This document shows positions 16,659-25,268 of a DNA stretch of 64,000 nt, piece by piece. Positions within the stretch are counted from its first letter, which is position 1. Every line of letters begins with the position of its first letter. Origin of the DNA: Chryseobacterium sp. MA9 (lineage in GTDB: Bacteria > Bacteroidota > Bacteroidia > Flavobacteriales > Weeksellaceae); NCBI RefSeq assembly GCF_024399315.1, contig NZ_CP075170.1, positions 1,116,001 to 1,180,000 of the forward strand. The letters are read 5' to 3'. The notes beneath the pieces were generated by a model that ran no database searches, was not told where the DNA came from, and was given only the letters and a program-made list of their open reading frames with translations. Made by a program: the position numbers and the translations under genes.

Positions 16659-16727
16659 TTAGACAGTAGAAGTTAGAAGTTAGTAAGACCATTCTGTCTA
16701 ATATCTAGCTTCTAACCTCTAACTTCT
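16659..16727. repeat. Imperfect palindrome of GAAGTTAGAAGTTAG type
   Basis: Outer arms GTTAGACAG/CTGTCTAAT and AGAAGTTAGAAGTTAG with CTAGCTTCTAACCTCTAACTTCT form an interrupted inverted repeat in the 85-base space between menB and menA. Its GAAGYTRGA texture resembles the ends of the 9979/10538 repeats, though the sequences differ. Confidence 0.65.
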
Positions 16728-16730
16728 TTT

Positions 16731-17567
16731 TTATGATATCCATTGATCTTCTCCGAAGTTTGGCTTTCTTTTTTCAAGGAATGCATTTCTTCCTTCCTGA
16801 GCCTCTTCCGTCATATAGGCAAGACGGGTTGCTTCTCCTGCGAAAACCTGCTGTCCTACCATACCATCGTCTGTAAGGTTCATAGCAAATTTCAGCATTC
16901 TGATAGAAGTAGGAGATTTAGCTAATATTTCCTGAGCCCACTCATAAGCTGTATCTTCTAATTCAGCATGAGGAACTACTTTATTTACCATTCCCATTTC
17001 TAAAGCTTCCTGAGCAGAATAGTTTCTTCCTAAAAAGAATATTTCACGGGCTTTTTTCTGTCCTACCATTTTAGCAAGGTAAGCAGAACCGTAACCACCA
17101 TCAAAACTTGTAACATCAGCATCTGTCTGCTTGAAAATAGCATGTTCTTCGCTTGCTAACGTTAAATCACATACAACATGAAGCGAGTGCCCTCCACCAA
17201 CTGCCCATCCAGGAACTACTGCTATAACTACTTTAGGCATAAAACGGATCAAACGCTGAACTTCAAGGATATTCAAACGGTGTCTTCCATCTTCTCCTAC
17301 GTATCCCTGATGCCCTCTGGCTTTTTGATCTCCTCCACTACAAAAGGCCCATCCACCGTCTTTAGGGCTTGGTCCTTCTCCTGAAAGCAATACAACTCCT
17401 ATTGAAGGATCTTCATAGGCATCATAAAAAGCATCGTATAATTCTGAAGTTGTTTTAGGCCTGAAAGCGTTACGTACCTCTGGTCTGTTGAAAGCAATTC
17501 TTGCTACACCGTTAGATTTTTTATAGGTAATATCTTCGTATTCCTTGGCGGTTTTCCACTCGATCAT
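16731..17567 (-). CDS. menB: 1,4-dihydroxy-2-naphthoyl-CoA synthase
   Basis: A 278-residue crotonase-fold enzyme that closes the second ring of menaquinone by Dieckmann-type cyclisation of o-succinylbenzoyl-CoA. The N-terminus carries the NRPEVRNAFRP motif; the oxyanion-hole segments FCSGGDQK and GWAVGGGHSLHVVCDL follow, then the MenB-specific SFDGGYGSAYLA loop. Length is typical. It precedes menA on the same strand, separated by a palindromic repeat. The assignment is firm. Confidence 0.97.
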   Translation of the reverse strand: MIEWKTAKEYEDITYKKSNGVARIAFNRPEVRNAFRPKTTSELYDAFYDAYEDPSIGVVLLSGEGPSPKDGGWAFCSGGDQKARGHQGYVGEDGRHRLNILEVQRLIRFMPKVVIAVVPGWAVGGGHSLHVVCDLTLASEEHAIFKQTDADVTSFDGGYGSAYLAKMVGQKKAREIFFLGRNYSAQEALEMGMVNKVVPHAELEDTAYEWAQEILAKSPTSIRMLKFAMNLTDDGMVGQQVFAGEATRLAYMTEEAQEGRNAFLEKRKPNFGEDQWIS

Positions 17568-17737
17568 CTTATAAAAATTTTTCTCAAAGATACGGAATTA
17601 CAGAGAAATTATCTGTGTGAAATTTACCCATCATTTCAATAAGGAAGAGAAATTTTTCATCCAAAAATTCTACTTACAGATATTGGATAAAAATGTATTT
17701 TTCAGAATGAGCAACGGACTCTGTTTTCTTACAAAAC

Positions 17738-17767
17738 AAAAGCCGGAACAGTAATGTTCCGGCTTTT
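17738..17767 (-). terminator. Terminator after the TPR gene
   Basis: Perfect 13-bp stem AAAAGCCGGAACA / TGTTCCGGCTTTT with a GTAA loop and flanking A/T runs. It ends the gyrA-TPR transcript on the minus strand. Confidence 0.88.
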
Positions 17768-17788
17768 TATTATTGAGTTATTAAATAA

Positions 17789-18823
17789 TTACTTGGCAGC
17801 TGCACTAAGTTCAGCTTCTTTTGCTTTCATTTCTTTAACTTTTTCAATGTTTTTAGTTACTACATAAATTTCCTTTAATGCAGAAACAGCATCAATGCTC
17901 TTTGGATTTGCTTTATACCATCCTTCTGCGTATGGTAATGCTTTTCCAAATCTTTCTCTTCTTGCGTCGATCAATTTAGAAGCTTCATCCGGTTTGTCTT
18001 TTCTCAATGCATTGATTTCTCCTACTACTTTAGCATCATCACCAATGGTTGTATATACTAAGTTTTGATATGCGTCAGAAAAATCTGGTTTAAGCTCAAT
18101 TGCTTTTTTGAATGCCTCTACTGCATCATTTACAGTAGCAGGATTTTTAGCCTGCATTACCCCAAGGTTGTACCAGTTGGTTGCATCGTTAGGGTTCTTA
18201 GCCAACTGTTCTTTCAATCCGGAAACGAATTTATCTGTATTTCCTGACTGAAGATATGCTGTAGTCTGAGCTTCTTTAAGTTTAGCACTGTTTGGGAATT
18301 TAACTAATCCTTTTTCGATAACAGCAAGAGCCTCAGGTCCTTTTTTCGCATTAAGAAGTAATGAAGCCAGAGTTTCGTATAAATCTGCCTCTATACTTTT
18401 AGTCTGCTCTGTTTTGAAATCAGAATAGTCAGAATTCTTCTTCATAAGCTCCCAAGTTGCTTTATCTAGATTTACAACCTGTCCTGTTTTCTTTTCTTTT
18501 GCAGTATAAGTAGTTTCTACTCCCGTAAATCCTGAATTAACAAGGTCTGTATAAATTTTGATAGATTGGTCACTGTTATTAGCTAATGCGTGGCTAAGTC
18601 CAGCATAATACATATATATTTTGTTGTCCTGTCCGCTAGACTTTAATAAGTCATAAACTTCAATGAACTTAGGTGCTGCAGCTGCATAATTTTTTGCATT
18701 ATACGCGTCCATAGCAACTTTGTTAGCTTCCTGAAGCTGAGCATTCAAAGCATTCGCATCTTTTTTCTGCCCAAAAGCAAAAGCAGACGCTACGATAGCC
18801 ATTCCTAAAATTAGTTTCTTCAT
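17789..18823 (-). CDS. Secreted tetratricopeptide-repeat protein
   Basis: A 344-residue protein with a cleavable signal peptide (ends about AFAFG, residue 19). TPR-like units run through the mature part, the clearest being NWYNLGVMQAKNP and AVEAFKKAIELKPDFSDAYQNL near residues 215-255, preceded by degenerate ones near 40-75 and 150-190. It is probably a periplasmic scaffold for protein interactions; the partner is unknown. The gene starts 31 bases downstream of gyrA and shares its orientation, so it is likely co-transcribed with gyrA. Confidence 0.85.
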   Translation of the reverse strand: MKKLILGMAIVASAFAFGQKKDANALNAQLQEANKVAMDAYNAKNYAAAAPKFIEVYDLLKSSGQDNKIYMYYAGLSHALANNSDQSIKIYTDLVNSGFTGVETTYTAKEKKTGQVVNLDKATWELMKKNSDYSDFKTEQTKSIEADLYETLASLLLNAKKGPEALAVIEKGLVKFPNSAKLKEAQTTAYLQSGNTDKFVSGLKEQLAKNPNDATNWYNLGVMQAKNPATVNDAVEAFKKAIELKPDFSDAYQNLVYTTIGDDAKVVGEINALRKDKPDEASKLIDARRERFGKALPYAEGWYKANPKSIDAVSALKEIYVVTKNIEKVKEMKAKEAELSAAAK

Positions 18824-18853
18824 AATAACTATTTTATATTTATATTGTACAAT

Positions 18854-21439
18854 TTATTCTTCAGAATCAGAATTCTCATTTTCCTCTGCTGCATTTTCAT
18901 TTTCAGCCTGAGGTATTGTATTGTCTTCCTGGTTATCAGCTACAATATCTGTTTCTTCTTCAGTTTCTTCAGAATCTTCTTCTACATCTTTATCCATTGC
19001 TACTTTTGCAATGGCTGCAATTTCGTCATTTTTCTTAAGATTGATCAGTTTTACTCCCTGTGTATTTCTACCCATTACTCTCATTTCATCCATACCCATT
19101 CTGATTGCAACACCGGATTTATTGATAATCATCAATCCATCTTCGTCCGTTACATTTTGAATAGCAATCAGATTTCCTGTTTTTTCGGTAATATTCAGGG
19201 TAATAACTCCTTTTCCTCCTCTGTTGGTAATTCTATAATCTTCTACTGCAGTTCTCTTTCCGTATCCTTTTTCAGATACTACAAGTACTGTTTCGTTTTC
19301 TACATCGTTCACAACAATCATACCAATAACCTCATCATTGTCTTCCATGGCAATACCTCTTACCCCGATAGATCCTCTACCTACTTCTCTTACTTTTTCT
19401 TCAGGGAAACGGATACATTTACCATTTTTAGTAGCAATCATAATCTGAGATGTTCCGTTAGTAAGGTAAGCACCCAATAACTGGTCATTATCTCTGATTT
19501 CAATAGCATTTACTCCATTTACTCTTGGTCTTGAATAGGCTTCTAATGATGTTTTCTTGATAGTACCGTTTTTGGTAACCATCACAACGCTCATTTGATT
19601 TACATATTCGGAATCCTTCAGGTTGTTGGTTCTGATATATGCTTTGATCTTATCATCCGGTTCAATGTTGATAAGGTTTTGCACTGCTCTTCCTTTTGCT
19701 GTTTTGGAGCCTTCCGGAATTTCAAATACTCTCAGCCAGTAACATCTTCCTTTTTCGGTAAAGAATAACATATACTGGTGATTGGTTGCAGAAACAATAT
19801 ATTCAAGGAAGTCGGAATCCCTTGTTGTTGCTGCTTTGTTTCCTACACCTCCTCTGCTTTGAATTTTATATTCTGAAAGTGAAGTTCTCTTGATGTATCC
19901 TGCGTGAGAGATGGTAAGAACTACAGCTTCGTTCGGGATAATATCTTCAATAGACATTTCACCTCCTGAGTAATCAATTTCTGTTCTTCTTTCGTCTCCG
20001 TATTTTTCTTTGATTTCGATCAATTCGTCCTTGATAATCTGGAATCTTCTTGGCTCATTCGCTAAGATATCTTCAAGATTTTCAATTTCTTTCATGATTG
20101 CATCGTATTCATCACGGATCTTATCAAGCTCCATTCCTGTTAAACGAGCCAATCTAAGATCAAGGATCGCCTGAGCCTGAATGTCTGAAAGTTCAAATGC
20201 TTCAATCAAGCCTTCTTTTGCAGCCTGAGGATTTGCACTGTGACGGATAATAGAAATTGCTCTGTCTAAAGCATCCTGAGTTCCGATTACTTTCATGAAC
20301 CCTTCAAGGATATGTGCTCTTTCTTTTGCTTTCTTAAGCTCAAACTGGGTTCTTCTTACGATTACCTCGTGTCTGTGCTCTACAAAGTGATGAATGATAT
20401 CTTTAAGGTTCAACTGCTCCGGTCTTCCGTGTACCAATGCAATATTGTTTACACTGAAAGAAGTCTGAAGTGCCGTATATTTATATAATAGGTTAAGAAC
20501 AACATTCGGAATAGCATCGTTTTTCAATTCATAAACAACACGAAGTCCTTTTCTGTCCGATTCATCTCTGATCTCGTGGATACCGGGAATTTTCTCATCT
20601 TTAACAAGCTCTGCTGTTCTTGCGATCATTTCCGCTTTGTTAACCTGATAAGGAATTTCACTAACGATAATAGCGTTTCTGTTTCCGATTTCATCAAAGC
20701 TAACCTTAGCTCTTAAAACAACTCTTCCTCTTCCTGTATGGAAAGCATCTCTTACTCCGTCATACCCATAGATGATACCACCTGTAGGGAAATCCGGTGC
20801 AATGATGTGCTGCATCAGCTCGTCTATTGTAATTTCCTTATTATCAATATAAGCGCAGATAGCATCTACAGACTCAGATAAGTTGTGTGGCGCCATATTG
20901 GTTGCCATCCCCACTGCAATACCGGAAGTACCGTTTACCAAAAGGTTCGGAACTTTAGTTGGCATTACTGTCGGCTCCTGTAAACTGTCGTCGAAGTTAT
21001 TCTGGAAATCAACGGTCTCTTTGTCTAAGTCTGAAAGCACCTCATCAGAGATTTTTTTCAATCTTGCCTCAGTATAACGCATTGCTGCAGGCGGGTCACC
21101 ATCCATTGAACCGAAGTTACCCTGGCCGTCAACCTGAGGATAACGTAAGCTCCAGTCCTGGGCCATTCTTACCATAGCATCGTATACAGAGGAATCTCCG
21201 TGCGGGTGATATTTACCCAAAACATCCCCAACAATTCTCGCAGATTTTAAATATTTTCTATTAGAAAATACCCCTAATCCATACATACCGTAAAGAACTC
21301 TTCTATGAACAGGTTTCAAACCGTCTCTTACATCCGGTAACGCTCTTGAAACGATAACGGACATCGAATAATCGATATAAGACGATTTCATTTCATCAAC
21401 AATGTTGATAGGAATCAGTCTTTCTCCTTCTTTTTGCAT
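18854..21439 (-). CDS. gyrA: DNA gyrase subunit A
   Basis: The ATG at 21439 (861 residues) is preferred over the upstream TTG at 21445 and gives numbering identical to E. coli. The breakage-reunion domain carries [12 protein letters not shown], the quinolone-resistance region [12 protein letters not shown] (Ser83, Ser84, Asp87) and the catalytic Tyr122 in [10 protein letters not shown]. The C-terminal DNA-wrapping beta-pinwheel contains the GyrA-box [11 protein letters not shown] and repeated blade motifs. Ser83 and Asp87 are unchanged, so the sequence shows no sign of target-site quinolone resistance. The final ~45 residues are very acidic (Glu/Asp/Asn). It acts with GyrB to introduce negative supercoils. 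Confidence 0.98.
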   Translation of the reverse strand: MQKEGERLIPINIVDEMKSSYIDYSMSVIVSRALPDVRDGLKPVHRRVLYGMYGLGVFSNRKYLKSARIVGDVLGKYHPHGDSSVYDAMVRMAQDWSLRYPQVDGQGNFGSMDGDPPAAMRYTEARLKKISDEVLSDLDKETVDFQNNFDDSLQEPTVMPTKVPNLLVNGTSGIAVGMATNMAPHNLSESVDAICAYIDNKEITIDELMQHIIAPDFPTGGIIYGYDGVRDAFHTGRGRVVLRAKVSFDEIGNRNAIIVSEIPYQVNKAEMIARTAELVKDEKIPGIHEIRDESDRKGLRVVYELKNDAIPNVVLNLLYKYTALQTSFSVNNIALVHGRPEQLNLKDIIHHFVEHRHEVIVRRTQFELKKAKERAHILEGFMKVIGTQDALDRAISIIRHSANPQAAKEGLIEAFELSDIQAQAILDLRLARLTGMELDKIRDEYDAIMKEIENLEDILANEPRRFQIIKDELIEIKEKYGDERRTEIDYSGGEMSIEDIIPNEAVVLTISHAGYIKRTSLSEYKIQSRGGVGNKAATTRDSDFLEYIVSATNHQYMLFFTEKGRCYWLRVFEIPEGSKTAKGRAVQNLINIEPDDKIKAYIRTNNLKDSEYVNQMSVVMVTKNGTIKKTSLEAYSRPRVNGVNAIEIRDNDQLLGAYLTNGTSQIMIATKNGKCIRFPEEKVREVGRGSIGVRGIAMEDNDEVIGMIVVNDVENETVLVVSEKGYGKRTAVEDYRITNRGGKGVITLNITEKTGNLIAIQNVTDEDGLMIINKSGVAIRMGMDEMRVMGRNTQGVKLINLKKNDEIAAIAKVAMDKDVEEDSEETEEETDIVADNQEDNTIPQAENENAAEENENSDSEE

Positions 21440-21588
21440 AAACAAATTTTATTGTAATGATATTCAAACTCTTAGCTGTAAGTCTGAAAATTATTTATTT
21501 CCAATTTTTATTAACGGGCTAATTTACGAAAAAAATGCCGATTTTTGCTGTAGAATTTATCCAAAAAATCTTAAAAATTCATAAAAAT

Positions 21589-21903
21589 ATGAGCGTATTA
21601 AGTATAACTTTCCACTGTACGAAAGATAACCTAGAAGAATGGGAAAATTATATTGATGAAACACTGGTTTTAATGACTGAAAACCTGATGGATGTAGACA
21701 AATATATTCTTTCTGAAGTACACAGTGATTTTATTGAGGAAGGTAAAAATTACAATCTTCTGCTAATCTTTGATAATGATGAACTGAGGGAAGATTTCAT
21801 TCAAAGCGAACTTCTGAATATTTCTGAAAGAATTGAGAAAAAGTTCGGACAGGAAGTGATGATTTTTAATACTTTTCTGAACCCAAAAAAATCCAGATTA
21901 TAA
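21589..21903 (+). CDS. DUF4286 family protein
   Basis: A 104-residue cytosolic protein when started at the ATG at 21589; an earlier in-frame ATG at 21535 would add 18 residues without family resemblance. It has the small alpha/beta layout of DUF4286, with SITFHCTKDNLEEWENYID at the start, TENLMDVDKYILSEV, and a C-terminal GQEVMIFNTFLNP. Function unknown; the family is common in Bacteroidota. It diverges from gyrA and ends at a shared bidirectional terminator. Confidence 0.85.
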   Translation: MSVLSITFHCTKDNLEEWENYIDETLVLMTENLMDVDKYILSEVHSDFIEEGKNYNLLLIFDNDELREDFIQSELLNISERIEKKFGQEVMIFNTFLNPKKSRL

Positions 21904-21914
21904 TTTATAATAAA

Positions 21915-21939
21915 AAAGCACTGAAAAAATCAGTGCTTT
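21915..21939. terminator. Bidirectional terminator
   Basis: Perfect 10-bp stem AAAGCACTGA / TCAGTGCTTT with an AAAAA loop, A-run on the left and T-run on the right. It serves both the DUF4286 gene and the convergent small lipoprotein gene. Confidence 0.85.
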
Positions 21940-21944
21940 CTTTT

Positions 21945-22166
21945 TTATCTGTGATGTCCATGACCACGGCCTCTGTGATGATGGCCACGATCGTCATAAA
22001 TATACACTTTCTTAACCTGGCCAGGTGCATAATATCTTGCACTTCCACCATAATACCTTTTTGCATGGCCCGGCGGCATTCTCCTTCCATGAGGCTCATG
22101 TACTATGCAAGAGGATAGCATTAACAGTACCACGCCTACCCCAGCAATTTTAAACATACTTTTCAT
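21945..22166 (-). CDS. Small His/Arg-rich lipoprotein, paralogue 1
   Basis: Read from the ATG at 22166 (73 residues), which gives a lipoprotein signal peptide ending in LSSC. The mature part carries the motif MPPGHAKRYYGGSARYYAPGQVKK and a His/Arg/Gly-rich tail (DDRGHHHRGRGHGHHR). The motif is shared with the gene 100 bases upstream, so the two are tandem paralogues. Similar small Bacteroidota proteins are sometimes named 'quinol oxidase subunit 4', a name I do not endorse because nothing here indicates an oxidase. The His-rich tail suggests metal binding, which is inference. Confidence 0.72.
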   Translation of the reverse strand: MKSMFKIAGVGVVLLMLSSCIVHEPHGRRMPPGHAKRYYGGSARYYAPGQVKKVYIYDDRGHHHRGRGHGHHR

Positions 22167-22281
22167 TATTTTCACTTTTTCAATTCCGATAGCGAAATAT
22201 ATCAATGTTAATGCCAAAAGAAATTGAAATTAAGCTAATGTATGTTAAAACTGACTGCTAAGTTTTTATTTTATGAGCCTA

Positions 22282-22461
22282 TTAATAGCGATTTCTTTTT
22301 TTCACCTGCCCAGGTGCATAGTCTTTTGCACTTCCACCAAATACTTTTTTAGCCTGTCCTGGAGGAACTGTTTTGACGCGACGCCCATTGTCATGCACTA
22401 CACATGATGACAACATAAACATCACGATAAGAACTCCTGTAATTTTAATCAAATTTTTCAT
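22282..22461 (-). CDS. Small lipoprotein, paralogue 2
   Basis: Read from the ATG at 22461 (59 residues). It has a signal peptide with lipobox LSSC followed by VVHDNGRR and VPPGQAKKVFGGSAKDYAPGQVKK, the same PPGxAKxxxGGSAxxYAPGQVKK motif as the downstream neighbour but without the His-rich tail. It is likely lipid-anchored and basic. Both proteins share the opening MKxxxKIxGV...MLSSCxVH. Function unknown. The two genes lie 115 bases apart on the same strand. Confidence 0.7.
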   Translation of the reverse strand: MKNLIKITGVLIVMFMLSSCVVHDNGRRVKTVPPGQAKKVFGGSAKDYAPGQVKKRNRY

Positions 22462-22550
22462 TATTTCTATTTTTTCACCTTTATTATTACAAGGGTAATG
22501 CCAAATTGAAAAGGTCAAGGTTTAAAGGTTGGAATATACAGCCTTTTATT

Positions 22551-22655
<105 letters not shown>

Positions 22656-22661
22656 AATTCT

Positions 22662-23153
22662 TTAAATAATTTCACTTCTTTTCTCCATCAAAACAAGATC
22701 TTTCCATTCGCCGTTGAGCCTTCCGATTTTTTTACGGACTCCCACCACTCTGAAACCGTTTTTCTGATGAGATTTGATGGCCATTTCATTTTCGGAGAAG
22801 ATATTGGTCTGCAATGTCCAGAATCCGTGGTCTTCGCTATCTAAAATTATCTTTTTAAGTAATACGGAACCCAATCCCTTCCCCTGGTATTCGTTATCAA
22901 AATAAATGCTTACTTCTGCAACTCCTTTAAAACTCTCTCTTTTGCTCACTGGCTTTAAGGCGCACCATCCTATCACTTCATTATTTTCATTTTCCAGCAC
23001 CCAGCGGCAGTCATTGAAATATTCCATACTCCAGGCTTCAGCTGTAGGAACTTCGGTTTCCAAAGTAGCAATTCCACCGTCTACTCCCTGACGGAAGATC
23101 TCAAGAACGCGGGCCTCATCACTGGGAAGCATTTCTCTTAATTCGTAATTCAT
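22662..23153 (-). CDS. GNAT N-acetyltransferase (phosphinothricin-acetyltransferase-like)
   Basis: A 163-residue acetyltransferase of the GNAT fold. The acetyl-CoA-binding motif A, VSIYFDNEYQGKGLGSVLLKKI (Q/R-x-x-G-x-G/A), is clear near 85-103. The opening LREMLPSDEARVLEIFRQGVDGGIATLE and the end NGFRVVGVRKKIGRLNGEWKDLVLMEK follow the layout of the Pat/Bar-like subgroup, which acetylates amino groups of small molecules such as amino-acid analogues. The substrate is uncertain. It starts 5 bases downstream of the DUF421 gene. Confidence 0.88.
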   Translation of the reverse strand: MNYELREMLPSDEARVLEIFRQGVDGGIATLETEVPTAEAWSMEYFNDCRWVLENENNEVIGWCALKPVSKRESFKGVAEVSIYFDNEYQGKGLGSVLLKKIILDSEDHGFWTLQTNIFSENEMAIKSHQKNGFRVVGVRKKIGRLNGEWKDLVLMEKRSEII

Positions 23154-23158
23154 CGTAT

Positions 23159-23671
23159 TTAATGGTATTTTCTTTTCATTTTTCTTTTAATTCTTGAATA
23201 GTGGGTTTGTTTGCTTTTCTCATCCTGAGAAACAACACTGATATTCCCATCCACTTCAAGAACAGAAAGTTTTACATTCTGTATGTTTTCAATCCCATGT
23301 TCTCTTATGGCTTCTTCTAATTCACTTTCTGTAATTTTTACACGATTCAGGGCTGCCTGATCTGCAATCCCGTCTCTGATAAGAATAACCGGCTCATCCT
23401 CCATAAAAGTCTGAAAGGAACGACTGGAAAACATTATTCTTTTTAAGATAAAATTAGCAACAAACAAAACCAATGCCGCAATAATTCCTCCCTGAAGAGA
23501 GGTGTCAGGACCTACCATCGCATTCTGGACAGCATTTGAAATTAATAATAACAATACAACATCTCCTGCGTTGAGCTGGGAAAGTTGGTTTTTGCCAAAT
23601 AAACGGATAGCAATTACCATGAACAGGTAAACGCAGAGGGAACGGACTGCAACGTTAAGAATAGGATCCAC
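23159..23671 (-). CDS. DUF421 (YetF-like) membrane protein
   Basis: A 170-residue protein with two or three N-terminal transmembrane helices and a C-terminal soluble domain, as in YetF/DUF421. Characteristic elements: RLFGKNQLSQLNAGDVVLLLLISNAVQNAM, then PVILIRDG and LEEAIREHGIENIQNVKLSVLEVDGNISVV. The start codon is GTG. The C-terminal tail is strongly basic. Function of the family is poorly defined. It is followed 5 bases later by the GNAT gene, so the two form a likely transcription unit. Confidence 0.88.
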   Translation of the reverse strand: MDPILNVAVRSLCVYLFMVIAIRLFGKNQLSQLNAGDVVLLLLISNAVQNAMVGPDTSLQGGIIAALVLFVANFILKRIMFSSRSFQTFMEDEPVILIRDGIADQAALNRVKITESELEEAIREHGIENIQNVKLSVLEVDGNISVVSQDEKSKQTHYSRIKRKMKRKYH

Positions 23672-23791
23672 AATTTTTTTATCTACTCAAATGTATTGAT
23701 TTTTGTGATTCGTAAAAAATATTTTATCGACAGATTCTGGTATACATTTTGAGCTTGGGATTCTGATAAACATCACAAAAAATAATATCAA

Positions 23792-24334
23792 ATGAAAAAA
23801 TTATTTCTCTGTTTAGGAATATTCCTGTTCTTTATATCCTGTAAAAAGAATGAACCTCGGCCTTCTTTATCCTCAGATACCGCAATCAATGAAAAAGTAA
23901 ACGAGCTTTATACTCATTATGGTAAGTCTAATGAAGCTATTTATAATCAACCGATTCCGGATAGTTTGTTTTCCCAGGATTTAAAAAAAGTTTTAGACGA
24001 GGCAATACATGCATCAAAAGCGGATATTGAAAAGGTGAAAAAAAGTGATCATCCTGATGAAAAACCGTTAATTTTTGAAGGTGCTATTTTTTCCAGTTTG
24101 TATGAAGGATTTACAAGTTATAAAATCAAATCTGTCAAAATACAGAATAAAACTGCTGAAGCACTGGTAGCGTTTGAATATAACGCAGCTACGCCTAAAG
24201 AAACATGGATGGATACAGTGCATCTGACAAATACAGAGAAAGGATGGAGAATAGATAATGTTACTTTTGATAAGATAGGGAATTCTAAAGATCTTAAAGC
24301 AAGGTTAACAGAATTTGTTCAAAGTACAAAATAA
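23792..24334 (+). CDS. DUF3828-like lipoprotein
   Basis: A 180-residue protein with a signal peptide and lipobox (FISC, Cys17). The mature region has a helical N-terminus and a C-terminal beta-sheet half, with a run VHLTNTEKGWRIDNVTF that resembles the DUF3828 end motif (W-R-I-D-N/D). Function unknown, probably envelope-anchored. It is plus-strand and diverges from the DUF421 gene with a 120-base gap. A perfect terminator follows. Confidence 0.7.
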   Translation: MKKLFLCLGIFLFFISCKKNEPRPSLSSDTAINEKVNELYTHYGKSNEAIYNQPIPDSLFSQDLKKVLDEAIHASKADIEKVKKSDHPDEKPLIFEGAIFSSLYEGFTSYKIKSVKIQNKTAEALVAFEYNAATPKETWMDTVHLTNTEKGWRIDNVTFDKIGNSKDLKARLTEFVQSTK

Positions 24335-24338
24335 TAGA

Positions 24339-24362
24339 AAAGCCGCTTATAAAAGCGGCTTT
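24339..24362. terminator. Bidirectional terminator
   Basis: Perfect stem AAAGCCGCTT / AAGCGGCTTT with an ATAA loop and a long T-run, ending the DUF3828-like gene. The next gene on the minus strand ends right beside it. Confidence 0.88.
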
Positions 24363-24369
24363 ATTTTTT

Positions 24370-24504
24370 TTACGGGCACTGAACGATTGGAACATCACTG
24401 CAAATTACTTTATTTGCCCATTCGCAAAACGTACAGTATTTTTTAGGCTCTCCTCCGTACACTGACTTCAAATCTGACTTCGTCAGCTTCTTTAAATTTT
24501 TCAT
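24370..24504 (-). CDS. Small GG-leader cysteine-containing peptide (bacteriocin-like)
   Basis: A 44-residue open frame, start ATG at 24504, stop TAA at 24370. The N-terminus MKNLKKLTKSDLKSVYGG is a classic double-glycine leader, as found in the small bacteriocin-like peptides of Chryseobacterium and relatives. The predicted mature part is 26 residues with four cysteines (YC, FC, IC and QC). The usual route is export and cleavage at GG by a C39-peptidase ABC transporter; none is present in this window. The terminator at 24339-24362 lies immediately after the stop. Coding status is supported by the leader motif and the terminator; an antibacterial or signalling role is inference. Confidence 0.8.
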   Translation of the reverse strand: MKNLKKLTKSDLKSVYGGEPKKYCTFCEWANKVICSDVPIVQCP

Positions 24505-24618
24505 ATAGTTTTAATTTTATGGTAGCCCAAAATTAAAACCTTACTGTTTATTCTTTATTATAACTTAATCTGATAAGTTTTCATTATTCACATATCATTG
24601 AATAATATGCAATGAATA

Positions 24619-25023
24619 TTATCTGCTGTGGATCTCTACTGTCACAGGCATTACGTAAGTGTAAGCAACCATGTTATCAGTCAGTTTATTGCGGTCTACT
24701 CTATAATCAAGATCACTTAATACCGTTTCGATTTCTTTGCTTACCGTTTTGCAGTCTCCTGTAGAGTGAACATTTACAATTTTGCCATTTTTGGCAATAT
24801 CAAATTTCACTACTGAATTTACAGTTCCCTGCTTATAATCAGGGTTGGTAAGATCAAAATTAGCTTCCAGCTTATTTCTTATATCTGTAAAAGTCTCACT
24901 CCTATTCAGCTGAATAGGCTCAATGGTATTATGATTGGTAGTTTGGGCTTTGGCAGTGTTCAAAACGGCAGCAAATCCACAAACGAAAAGTGAAGCAAAC
25001 AATATTTGAATTCTATTTTTCAT
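24619..25023 (-). CDS. Secreted protein with TonB C-terminal-like domain
   Basis: A 134-residue protein with a cleavable signal peptide (ends NTAKAQ, residues 22-27). The segment NSVVKFDIAKNGKIVNVHSTGDCKTVSKEIETVLSDLDY near 65-110 has the beta-beta-alpha pattern and the I-x-x-N/D-G-x-I-x-x-V signature of TonB_C-like domains used in several Bacteroidota periplasmic proteins. No TonB energy-coupling segment is present, so it is a stand-alone domain protein of unknown role. Monocistronic appearance; the 245-base gap to uvrA contains only a terminator. Confidence 0.65.
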   Translation of the reverse strand: MKNRIQILFASLFVCGFAAVLNTAKAQTTNHNTIEPIQLNRSETFTDIRNKLEANFDLTNPDYKQGTVNSVVKFDIAKNGKIVNVHSTGDCKTVSKEIETVLSDLDYRVDRNKLTDNMVAYTYVMPVTVEIHSR

Positions 25024-25214
25024 AACTAATTGGTTTTAAATATTATACTAACCTTTTTTTGTATCTCTTAACCAAAGTTATTAAAAATAATTCATATTAA
25101 TTTCACATTGAGTTAACATTGGGTTAACATTAGAATTTAATTAACTGATTATCAGAATTATAAATTTTAAAAATAATTGAAAATTTAATATTGGAAGTTA
25201 ATTTAAGCATGAAA

Positions 25215-25243
25215 AAAGGCTAAACTATTCAAGTTTAACCTTT
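25215..25243 (-). terminator. Terminator after uvrA
   Basis: Stem AAAGGCTAAACT / AGTTTAACCTTT with one mismatch and an ATTCA loop, 25 bases past the uvrA stop. An A-run (25212-25217) precedes it on the plus strand, giving a U-run on the transcript. Confidence 0.75.
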
Positions 25244-25268
25244 ATTATATGAATTCTTATTCTGATAC

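Noticed and set aside
18845-19480. 211-codon plus-strand open frame in the 3' part of gyrA
   Set aside because: Antisense to the conserved gyrA frame; the Phe/Tyr/Ser-rich translation has no coherent domain.
18854-21439. Possible quinolone-resistance changes in GyrA
   Set aside because: Ser83 and Asp87 are the wild-type residues; Ser84 in place of E. coli Ala is read as natural variation.
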